A stretch of 9,841 nt of DNA from Erysipelotrichaceae bacterium (GTDB lineage: Bacteria > Bacillota_I > Bacilli_A > RFN20 > CAG-826): positions 1-9,841 of the forward strand of contig JAISVG010000078.1 in NCBI GenBank assembly GCA_031271635.1. Reading direction: 5' to 3'. Of the stretch, positions 1 to 5,571 are shown piece after piece (positions within the stretch are counted from its first letter, which is position 1; each line of letters opens with the position of its first letter). The translations under genes and the position numbers were made by a program. Under the pieces are notes generated by a model that saw nothing but the letters and a program-made list of their open reading frames with translations, had not been told where the DNA came from and ran no database searches.

Positions 1-2374
1 TATCGGTAGCTGAAGCACTAAAGAATGCCATTCCACTTGGAAGACCAACAAGAACCGGACAAATGACAAAGAACATAAGAGCATAAGTTGTTAAATCAAA
101 GATGGAGGAAACGGGACCAAACCAGAGCATGAAACGCCCGATCCCTTTGGCCTCCCATTTCCGAGGATGAAGAATGTAATCCGGATCAACATTATCCCAT
201 GGCATTGCAATACAGGTGATATCATGAATCAAGTTTAAAATGAGAATTTGAATGGGTAGCATTGGAAGAAAGGGGAGTAAGGCGGCAGCGAAGATTAAGG
301 AAAAAACATTTCCAAAGTTTGAAGAGGCGGCCATTTTAATGTATTTAATAATGTTGGCATAGGTTTTTCGTCCTTCAATAATTCCCTGTTCTAAAATCAT
401 TAAGGATTTTTCAAGAAGGATGATATCCGCGCTTTCTTTGGCAATATCAACGGCCGTATCAACGGAGATTCCGACATCCGCAGCCCGAAGCGCTGGAGCA
501 TCATTAATGCCATCACCCATGAAGCCAACAACATGACCTTTATTCTTAAGACAGGTAACCACACGTTTTTTCTGTTCGGGATTTAATTTAGCAAAAATAG
601 TAATATCATCGATCACGCTCTCGAGTTCGGCATCACTCATTAGGGCAATTTCGCTTCCAACAAGAGCTTTTTTTGCCGAAATCCCAACTTCCTTACAGAC
701 ATGTTGAGTTACGGTAAGAGCATCCCCAGTTAATACCTTCACGAGAACTCCTCGTTCCTTAAGAGCTTTAATCGCTGCTTTGGCTGAGTCTTTTGGTGGA
801 TCAAGAAAGGCGAGAAAGCCAATTAAGACCATCTCGTTTTCATCTTTTGCAGTGAAAAGCCCGGCAACAGGTGGATGGTGCTTTTCCGCGACTGCTAAGA
901 TCCGAAACCCATCTTTCGAGAGTTTTTCGAGGGCTTTATCAATTTTACTCTGAAGTTCCGGAGTAATTTCGACGACCGTTTCGTAAGAGGCATATTTACA
1001 GATGTCGAGGATCTCTTCGGCCGCGCCTTTGGTAATTAACTGCGTAACTCCTTTTAAGTCTTTGGTCACAACGCTCATCCGGCGTCTTACAAAATCAAAG
1101 GGGATTTCATCAACTTTCTGGTAGTTCTTAATGGCATCTTTAATCTCTTCATCATCGATATGTTTTAAAATCGCAAGATCCATAACATTCTTCACTCCAG
1201 TTTGGAAATAGGAATTGAGAATTGCGTGCCTAAGCACTCTAGTGGAAGGATGTCCTAAAACATCAAGGTATTGTTCAAGAACAATTTGGTCTTGTGTGAG
1301 AGTGCCTGTTTTATCAGTACAAAGGATGTCAATTGAGCCAAAGTTTTGAATTGAATCAATGTTTTTAACAATAGCTTTATGCTTTGCCATATTGACAGAA
1401 CCCTTACCCAGGCCAGTGGTTACAATCATCGGTAGCATCTCAGGAGTTAGTCCCACCGCGACCGCGAGGGCGAATAAAAGTGAGTTTAGCCATGCTTCTT
1501 GGGGATCAAGATGGAAGATGAAGTTTTTAAAAAGTCCGTTGATGACAAAAATAATTGGGACCATGATGCACATAAAACGAATGAGGAGCCAACTAGTGGC
1601 GTTGACCCCTTTTTCAAAGGCGGTAGGAACGCGCTTTTCCGTAAGATTTTTACTGATACGACCAAAGAGGGTCTCGTTTCCAACTTCAAGCACGATGGCG
1701 TGTCCGGAGCCAGAAATGACATTTGAACCCATGAAAGCAAGATTATTTAGTTCGAGCGGATTCTGGTGTTCAAACTGGAGTGATTCGGCGAGTTTTTCAC
1801 TAGGATGTGATTCGCCAGTTAAGGCTGCCTCAGAAATGAATAGATCTTTATGCTGAATGATTCTTACATCTGCCGGAAGCATATCGCCTGCGGCAAGCGT
1901 GATGATATCTCCAACTACAATTTCTTTAAAGGGCACTTCAATCGCGGTTCCGTCTCGAATGACACTCGCAGTATTTTGAATGAGTGACTTCAGCTTATTA
2001 GCGGCGTTAAAGGATTTATTTTCTTGAAAGAACTTAAGAAGCCCACTAATGGATACCATGATGAAAATGATGATGGCTGTCGCGGGATCCTTACTTCCAG
2101 GTTTTGCGAAAATGACATCGGTAAATAAGGAGACTACTGCAAGAGCGATGAGAATCAAGACGAAAGGATTAATAAAGGAGGCGAAGACACGGCGGAAGAT
2201 AGTGTTCTTGTTTTTATGAATGATTTCGTTTCTGCCGTGAGTGTTACGACTATTGGTGACTTGACTTTCGTTATAGCCGGTTTCACTTTGATTATAAGAC
2301 TTTAAAACTTCAGAAACAGGGCTTTTGGCTGCTACAAGTAAAGCATCGTTAGTCTTTTGATTCTCTTGATTCAT
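1..2374 (-). CDS. mgtA: Mg2+-transporting P-type ATPase, MgtA/MgtB family (C-terminus outside window)
   Basis: Imports Mg2+ across the cytoplasmic membrane using ATP through a phospho-aspartate intermediate (P3B-type ATPase). 791 codons are visible, and the last membrane helices lie beyond position 1; family members are usually about 880-900 aa. Landmarks in order are a first membrane segment around residues 63-85, the actuator TGES at 186-189, the ion-site helix with TPEMLP at 310-315 (characteristic of Mg2+ ATPases), the phosphorylation motif DKTGT with D354, an ITKGA nucleotide-site word, and the hinge motif GDGINDAP from G620. A membrane segment leading into MPWDNVD follows. The start is chosen because AGGAG (plus-strand CTCCT at 2381-2385) sits 6 nt before the ATG. 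No M-box riboswitch or clear promoter is seen upstream, so Mg2+ control is not evident here. The reading frame is intact across the visible part. Confidence 0.96.
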   Translation of the reverse strand, partial: MNQENQKTNDALLVAAKSPVSEVLKSYNQSETGYNESQVTNSRNTHGRNEIIHKNKNTIFRRVFASFINPFVLILIALAVVSLFTDVIFAKPGSKDPATAIIIFIMVSISGLLKFFQENKSFNAANKLKSLIQNTASVIRDGTAIEVPFKEIVVGDIITLAAGDMLPADVRIIQHKDLFISEAALTGESHPSEKLAESLQFEHQNPLELNNLAFMGSNVISGSGHAIVLEVGNETLFGRISKNLTEKRVPTAFEKGVNATSWLLIRFMCIMVPIIFVINGLFKNFIFHLDPQEAWLNSLLFALAVAVGLTPEMLPMIVTTGLGKGSVNMAKHKAIVKNIDSIQNFGSIDILCTDKTGTLTQDQIVLEQYLDVLGHPSTRVLRHAILNSYFQTGVKNVMDLAILKHIDDEEIKDAIKNYQKVDEIPFDFVRRRMSVVTKDLKGVTQLITKGAAEEILDICKYASYETVVEITPELQSKIDKALEKLSKDGFRILAVAEKHHPPVAGLFTAKDENEMVLIGFLAFLDPPKDSAKAAIKALKERGVLVKVLTGDALTVTQHVCKEVGISAKKALVGSEIALMSDAELESVIDDITIFAKLNPEQKKRVVTCLKNKGHVVGFMGDGINDAPALRAADVGISVDTAVDIAKESADIILLEKSLMILEQGIIEGRKTYANIIKYIKMAASSNFGNVFSLIFAAALLPFLPMLPIQILILNLIHDITCIAMPWDNVDPDYILHPRKWEAKGIGRFMLWFGPVSSIFDLTTYALMFFVICPVLVGLPSGMAFFSASATD

Positions 2375-2759
2375 TCTTATCTCCTTGGTTTCGTTCTCTT
2401 AATGGCATTTTATCAAACAAAATGGCGAGAGAATCTTTACCACCGTAATATTGTCTTTTCTGCTGAAAATTCATGAAAAATGGAGTAATAGACTGATAAA
2501 ATGGGCTTTAAATCGTGATTATGGATTTCTAAATGTTAATTCTAGTTTTAAATTTTCAAGATTATTTACTTCTTTGATCTAGGTTTTTGTGATTCCTCTG
2601 CACTCATATGAATTATATTGTTTTGTGGAATTTTATCGCATTTTGATAGTTGCATCGCTAATGAATTCTGTAATGGTATTTTAGAAGCATATGCAGCAGG
2701 ATTCTCTAGGTATTTAGTTTATGCGATAAGGCGAGAGTTTTAAGTATTCATATAGGAAT
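2375..2759. other. AT-rich intergenic DNA, no gene seen
   Basis: This is the 5' side of the Mg2+ ATPase gene. It should hold that gene's promoter, but no convincing -35/-10 pair can be picked. I see only short open frames without ribosome sites on either strand, and no RNA gene. The ATPase ribosome site is at its left edge. Confidence 0.5.
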
Positions 2760-3009
2760 ATGCTTTCTGATTTCGAATTCTCGTTTAACATGTCATTTAA
2801 TATGACACATAATCAACAACCTGATGTCATATTAAACCCACACGACCTAGATGTAGTTAAATAAATAAGCATAACCATATATTACGATTAGTGATGTGAC
2901 ATCGGCTTTAAATAAGAGTTGGGGACAGATTTCAAGAGTAGTTGAAACTCTTCAAGAAAAGAGGATATTTGAAAGAGCAGCGGTAAAAAGACTTAATATT
3001 GGAAGGTGA
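2760..3009 (+). pseudogene. Possible degraded winged-helix protein (C-terminal remnant)
   Basis: Two short open stretches in different frames lie in tandem. The first, 2760-2864, gives 34 codons ending NPHDLDVVK. The second is open from 2875 and ends at TGA 3007-3009; its last 37 codons start at a GTG at 2896. The second has a winged-helix look: ISDVTSALN, a turn, then GQISRVVETLQEKRIFER, which fits the recognition-helix and wing layout of small bacterial DNA-binding domains. Such domains end some ATP-binding (AlbA-type) and Fic-type regulators, and the string IFERAAVKR resembles the end of those proteins. The frame change and the stop at 2862 suggest decay. A real 37-44 aa protein cannot be excluded. 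No good ribosome site precedes the second stretch. The family assignment is inference. Confidence 0.3.
2791..2836. repeat. 12-bp perfect inverted repeat plus an extra half-site
   Basis: TTTAATATGACA at 2796-2807 is the exact reverse complement of TGTCATATTAAA at 2825-2836, with a 17-nt spacer. A further TGTCAT at 2791-2796 forms a tighter inverted pair with ATGACA at 2802-2807. There are therefore three TGTCAT half-sites in 46 bp. No T-run follows, so it does not look like a terminator. It could be an operator for a dimeric regulator or a mobile-element end. It lies just upstream of the winged-helix-like remnant. Confidence 0.6.
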
Positions 3010-3013
3010 ATTA

Positions 3014-3172
3014 ATGAGAAAGTATCAATTTATCGAATCAAATCTAGAAGGTTCGTTAATTTTTCTTATTAAAGAACATAGACAATACCAATGCTTTGAT
3101 AATTCCATTAATCCATGGACGACTTCAAAAAAGCTCGCTTTATTTATAAATGAAGAATTATTTCTATTATGA
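3014..3172 (+). CDS. Small hypothetical protein, 52 aa
   Basis: An ATG-to-TGA frame of 52 codons. GGAAGG at 3001-3006 lies 7 nt before the ATG, a well-placed ribosome site. The frame starts 4 nt after the TGA that closes the winged-helix-like frame, so the two could be translationally coupled. The product begins MRKYQFIESN and ends FINEELFLL. It has no signal peptide, no clear membrane span and no motif I recognise. It may be a small real gene or a chance frame in the remains of a decayed locus. Confidence 0.3.
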   Translation: MRKYQFIESNLEGSLIFLIKEHRQYQCFDNSINPWTTSKKLALFINEELFLL

Positions 3173-3319
3173 CATAGATAGGATTCTTTACTATAATAAA
3201 TAAAAGCATGACTCTGTCTAATAGTTAAAAATGTATTTCGATTTTAAATAAAATCCAAAGATATACCTGCTTCTTCTTCAGTAAACTTTGAATTTTGTTT
3301 ATTAAGAGGCGATTAGTGC
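3173..3319. other. Short intergenic region with a possible gene-end fragment
   Basis: This DNA lies 3' of the flavoprotein gene. On the minus strand, 3312 down to 3244 is an open stretch of 22 codons without a start, reading KFTEEEAGISLDFI then TAA. That looks like the acidic C-terminus of a lost protein, but it is too short to assign. No hairpin with a T-run is seen for terminating the flavoprotein transcript. Confidence 0.25.
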
Positions 3320-4057
3320 TTATGCCTTATTCTTATCCCAAGGTTTATTCCCGTCAAACCAACCTTGTTCTTTCCAGTATTGGTAATCTTTGGTTTCGGG
3401 TTCACCATCTTTTTGAAGGCGATCATGGATCAATTTCTTGTGGGCCAATTTCATCATGTTAAAGAGAAACCGAATCTTAAAGCGAGGTTTTTTGACTGGC
3501 TCTTGAATCATCTTTGCCACACTTATGCATTGCTTATTGATCTTTGCTTTCGTTTTTGCATCCACCTTATCCCAGTCTGTATAGAATAATGCTTGCTTGA
3601 TGCTATATCGCTTGGCTATTCCCCAAAAATCTAAACTAGCGCCGATGTCTTTGATTACATTCTTCATCCCTTGTCCGGCACAGTTTGTGATGATGACAGC
3701 CTTCTTAAGAAACATTTCTTTGTCAGGAGAATGTGCGAGCCATTTTGAACCAAAATGGTCAAGCATGGCTTTTACTTGGGCTGATGCATGAAGCACATAG
3801 ACTGATGAGGTTATTACAATAACATCCGCGTTTTTAAAACTATCCCAGATCGGAATCGTATATTTTTTATTAGGGCAAATACTGATATCTTGATGAAAGC
3901 ATGCTTTGCAGCCCGTGCAAAAAACTGGAAGATCTTTTGGGAGATTGAATTCGGTGATATCATGCCCATCTCCCAAGGTTTTTAAAAACATTTCTTTCAT
4001 TTTATAGGAGCAACCCCTATTCTGTGTGCCATTTATTACTGTGATTTTCATGTTCAT
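3320..4057 (-). CDS. Flavodoxin-fold NAD(P)H oxidoreductase with ISF-type cysteine motif
   Basis: A 245-aa cytoplasmic flavoprotein expected to bind FMN and pass electrons from a reduced donor; its substrate is not evident. The N-terminus has the beta strand and phosphate-binding loop of the NADPH-dependent FMN reductase fold (ITVINGTQNRG, residues 5-15). A second FMN-contacting segment is TSSVYVLHASAQVKAMLDH at 83-101. Between them C47, C50, C53 and C61 form CX2CX2CX7C, the compact motif that holds a 4Fe-4S cluster in iron-sulfur flavoproteins; the Methanosarcina Isf cysteines occupy nearly the same positions. The tail ends with YWKEQGWFDGNKPW, a pattern I recall from clostridial members. 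The start at 4057 has only a weak AG-rich site, and the second Met (M3, 4051) is an alternative. The gene stands alone, with AT-rich DNA on both sides. Cluster binding is inference. Confidence 0.85.
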   Translation of the reverse strand: MNMKITVINGTQNRGCSYKMKEMFLKTLGDGHDITEFNLPKDLPVFCTGCKACFHQDISICPNKKYTIPIWDSFKNADVIVITSSVYVLHASAQVKAMLDHFGSKWLAHSPDKEMFLKKAVIITNCAGQGMKNVIKDIGASLDFWGIAKRYSIKQALFYTDWDKVDAKTKAKINKQCISVAKMIQEPVKKPRFKIRFLFNMMKLAHKKLIHDRLQKDGEPETKDYQYWKEQGWFDGNKPWDKNKA

Positions 4058-4353
4058 ATTTTACCATTTCTTCACTTCTTGGGTAAATCTCTCTGCACTG
4101 AAATTCATTTTAGGTTTGATGCTTTTGTATATTGTTTTCTTGGTTATATCATTTTCATATTGCGATTAAAATGGCTTTTATTTGCTTTTTGATCTGATTA
4201 TATGGTGTTAGCTTTTATCTAAAAAACTCGTTACGACAATCTGAAAATAATTTTCATCCACTTTATGGATATTCATTTTATGATTTTGAAAATCTACCTT
4301 GTTTGTTATAGCCTACTCCATGATTTCTCTACATTCTTTAATTCATTTTTTGT

Positions 4354-4493
4354 AAAGGAGTAGAATAGTTTCGTAAGCAGCTACAAAACTGCAAGCATTA
4401 CAAACAAACTGTTAATACTAATGATAAACTTTGTGCTTTTGACCATGTTCAAACATGAAAATAAGTACCTCTTACGAAGTACTATTCCTTTTT
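4354..4493. repeat. Imperfect long inverted repeat, about 140 bp end to end
   Basis: The left arm 4354-4377 (AAAGGA, GTAG, AATAGT, TTCGTAAG) matches the reverse complement of the right arm 4471-4491 (CTTACGAAGT, ACTATTCCTTT). One 4-base insertion in the left arm and one 2-base insertion in the right arm break the match. About 93 nt separate the arms. The interior holds CATGTT-CA-AACATG at 4444-4457 and no coding frame. It could be a small non-autonomous element (MITE-like) or a structured transcript. No target-site duplication is evident. Confidence 0.4.
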
Positions 4494-4533
4494 CCGTATT
4501 AGTAAATGATATTGGGTAGGATAGTTCACTATA

Positions 4534-4553
4534 AGTCTTGTTTCATTAAGACT
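4534..4553 (-). terminator. Weak hairpin downstream of tRNA-Leu
   Basis: AGTCTT (4534-4539) and AAGACT (4548-4553) pair around an 8-nt loop, 16 nt beyond the tRNA 3' end. The stem is only 6 bp and no T-run follows on the minus strand, so a terminator role is a weak guess from position. Confidence 0.25.
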
Positions 4554-4569
4554 CTTGGATAGTCATGTT

Positions 4570-4655
4570 TGGTCCCTCTAGTCGGACTCGAACCGACACG
4601 GCTGTTAACCGGTGGATTTTGAGTCCACTGCGTCTACCACTTCCGCCACAGAGGG
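4570..4655 (-). tRNA. tRNA-Leu (anticodon CAA)
   Basis: 86 nt with encoded CCA. The acceptor CCCTCTG (4655-4649) pairs with TAGAGGG, with one G-T pair, followed by A73 and CCA at 4572-4570. The D arm is GCG/CGC around GAAGTGGTAGA. The anticodon arm is GTGGA-CTCAAAA-TCCAC, giving CAA, which reads the leucine codon TTG. A long variable arm (CGG/CCG), typical of class II leucine tRNAs, precedes the T arm GTCGG-TTCGAGT-CCGAC. It is transcribed leftward from just beside one copy of the 50-bp repeat. Its charging enzyme, leuS, is 3.6 kb away on the other side of the inserted module. Confidence 0.96.
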
Positions 4656-4663
4656 GCAAAAAT

Positions 4664-4669
4664 ATTATA
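4664..4669 (-). promoter_or_regulatory. -10 box for tRNA-Leu
   Basis: Minus-strand TATAAT (plus ATTATA) lies 8 nt before the mature tRNA 5' end, the expected distance for a transcript starting about at the tRNA. No good -35 hexamer is found at 16-18 nt. The rest of the promoter would lie in the 50-bp repeat. Confidence 0.5.
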
Positions 4670-4716
4670 CTTGATATTTGTTATCGTGGCATTAAAAGTC
4701 AGAATAATTGTATAAT
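4667..4716 (+). repeat. 50-bp direct repeat, left copy (by tRNA-Leu)
   Basis: It matches 8182-8231 at 45 of 50 positions without gaps, from ATACTTGATATTTG to TATAAT. Similarity stops sharply on both sides. This copy overlaps the minus-strand -10 of tRNA-Leu and ends in a plus-strand TATAAT with no gene behind it on that strand. Read as a vestigial copy of the leuS promoter region, it suggests that the intervening 3.5 kb was inserted. Confidence 0.85.
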
Positions 4717-4727
4717 CTCATTTGCTT

Positions 4728-4838
4728 TCATGAGCTTTTTACTTGCTCAGTATGTTTAATTCTCATGTAGTTACTATCATCACATGAAGAAAAGGATAGG
4801 AGAAGAATGGGTATGAGGTGAAGGTGTTTGAGTTCCAT
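4728..4838 (-). pseudogene. Truncated second copy of the lipoprotein gene (36 codons)
   Basis: An ATG frame of 36 codons whose first 23 encode the same signal peptide and lipobox as the complete lipoprotein upstream, with one change (E instead of K at residue 2). The sequence then departs abruptly after CDDSN into YMRIKHTEQVKSS and a TGA. It begins 9 nt after the stop of the intact gene, much as the intact gene begins 7 nt after the 815-aa gene, so it is the remains of a tandem duplicate. If translated it would give an exported, lipidated peptide of about 18 residues. I regard it as a truncated gene, but a small functional lipopeptide is possible. Confidence 0.75.
4771..4838. repeat. 68-bp direct repeat, distal copy
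   Basis: It is identical to 5497-5564 except at 4835/5561 (67/68), at an offset of 726 bp, which equals the length of the intact lipoprotein gene plus 9 nt of spacer. The repeat covers the start codon, signal peptide and lipobox. Confidence 0.95.
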
Positions 4839-4847
4839 AAACATTGA

Positions 4848-5564
4848 TTAAGATATCAAAGAGGCGATAAATACACTGATATATGTTGAAGATTCTTCTC
4901 CGGGTAATTCTCCCCAATTAGCTTCATGAATACGAACAAAATAACACTCACCCTCTTCCATTGGCAGTGGAAAATGTTGTCCGCGATTACTAACAGTCTC
5001 TGTTCTTAATAAACCTTCTGTACTTCTTCCTGGAACCATTTCACGAAAGAATTCGGCGGTGGCATTACCTTTACTATGAAATTCAAATGAATAGTCATTG
5101 GTTTCAAGAGCGAATAGCCTAAACCATTTATGTTCTCCTAGTGATAGATTAACCGAATAATAACGCTGCATTGGATTATTGATTGTCGGTACGATTACCT
5201 CTTTTGGAAGCAACTCATCATTCACAACTACCTCAACTTGAATGGTAGCAAGTGGTGTTTCCTCACGTAGATAATCAGTTCGATGAGTTACATGTATTAT
5301 CCCAGTACCAACTCCCATCCCATAAGCAAAATGATTAGGAAGAAAGTTATATGCAACTGCTATTTCAGGATTCTCGGCATAGAAGATTAACTCTTCACTA
5401 GGATAAATGGTGGTGTTAACCATTATTAGTTCATCAAGATTAACATATTCACGTAGACAAACAGAAGTGCTTTCAATAATTAACTCTTGCTCGATATTAC
5501 TATCATCACATGAAGAAAAGGATAGGAGAAGAATGGGTATGAGGTGAAGGTGTTTGAGTTTCAT
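4848..5564 (-). CDS. Membrane-anchored lipoprotein with Big2-like and shared beta domain, function unknown
   Basis: 238 aa. The signal peptide is residues 1-18, with basic and His residues, then LIPILLLSFSSC; C19 is the expected lipidation site (SFSSC fits the bacterial lipobox pattern), so the protein should sit on the outer face of the cytoplasmic membrane. Residues about 45-113 resemble a bacterial Ig-like (Big2) domain (YPSEE, ENPEIAVAY, GMGVGTGIIHVTH). Residues about 135-232 match residues 510-608 of the 815-aa protein upstream, sharing KWFR, FHSxGNxTxExF, VPGRS and WGELP; this resembles small extracellular beta-sandwich domains (PPC-like), but that is inference. It starts 7 nt after the 815-aa gene's stop. 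GGAG lies 17 nt before the ATG, too far for normal use, so translation is probably coupled to the upstream gene. The two are likely one transcript and work together at the cell surface. Tandem duplication of its start lies downstream. Confidence 0.85.
   Translation of the reverse strand: MKLKHLHLIPILLLSFSSCDDSNIEQELIIESTSVCLREYVNLDELIMVNTTIYPSEELIFYAENPEIAVAYNFLPNHFAYGMGVGTGIIHVTHRTDYLREETPLATIQVEVVVNDELLPKEVIVPTINNPMQRYYSVNLSLGEHKWFRLFALETNDYSFEFHSKGNATAEFFREMVPGRSTEGLLRTETVSNRGQHFPLPMEEGECYFVRIHEANWGELPGEESSTYISVFIASLIS
5497..5564. repeat. 68-bp direct repeat, proximal copy (5' end of intact lipoprotein gene)
   Basis: This is the partner of 4771-4838. The two copies are in the same orientation and bracket the body of the lipoprotein gene, so recombination between them would delete or amplify exactly one gene unit of 726 bp. 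Confidence 0.95.
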
Positions 5565-5571
5565 GTTTCTA

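Larger units (their letters stand above)
4058..4569. other. AT-rich intergenic DNA between flavoprotein gene and tRNA-Leu
   Basis: There is no convincing gene. The longest protein-like stretch is on the minus strand: a 22-codon ATG frame (4276 to 4208) inside a longer open run reading HKMNIHKVDENYFQIVVTSFLDKS, without a ribosome site. It could be a decayed gene end. The right part carries the imperfect inverted repeat and a small hairpin described separately. Confidence 0.45.

Noticed and set aside
1..20. Apparent change of frame near the left edge of mgtA
   Set aside because: A first count gave the start one base off. Recounting puts the ATG at 2374, and the frame is then open through to the window edge.
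1359..1856. 165-codon plus-strand frame across the ATPase gene
   Set aside because: It lies wholly inside the mgtA reading frame on the other strand, has no ribosome site and encodes no recognisable domain, so it is a shadow frame.
2375..2540. Possible M-box (Mg2+ riboswitch) upstream of mgtA
   Set aside because: None of the conserved M-box segments could be recognised and the leader near the start codon is short of structure.
4717..4740. Terminator-like CTCAT/ATGAG hairpin followed by CTTTTT on the plus strand
   Set aside because: The stem is only 5 bp and lies immediately after the -10 sequence of the left repeat, so no plus-strand transcript of useful length would precede it.
4565..4759. 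64-codon plus-strand frame
   Set aside because: It overlaps the tRNA-Leu gene on the opposite strand and its promoter, and is a chance frame.
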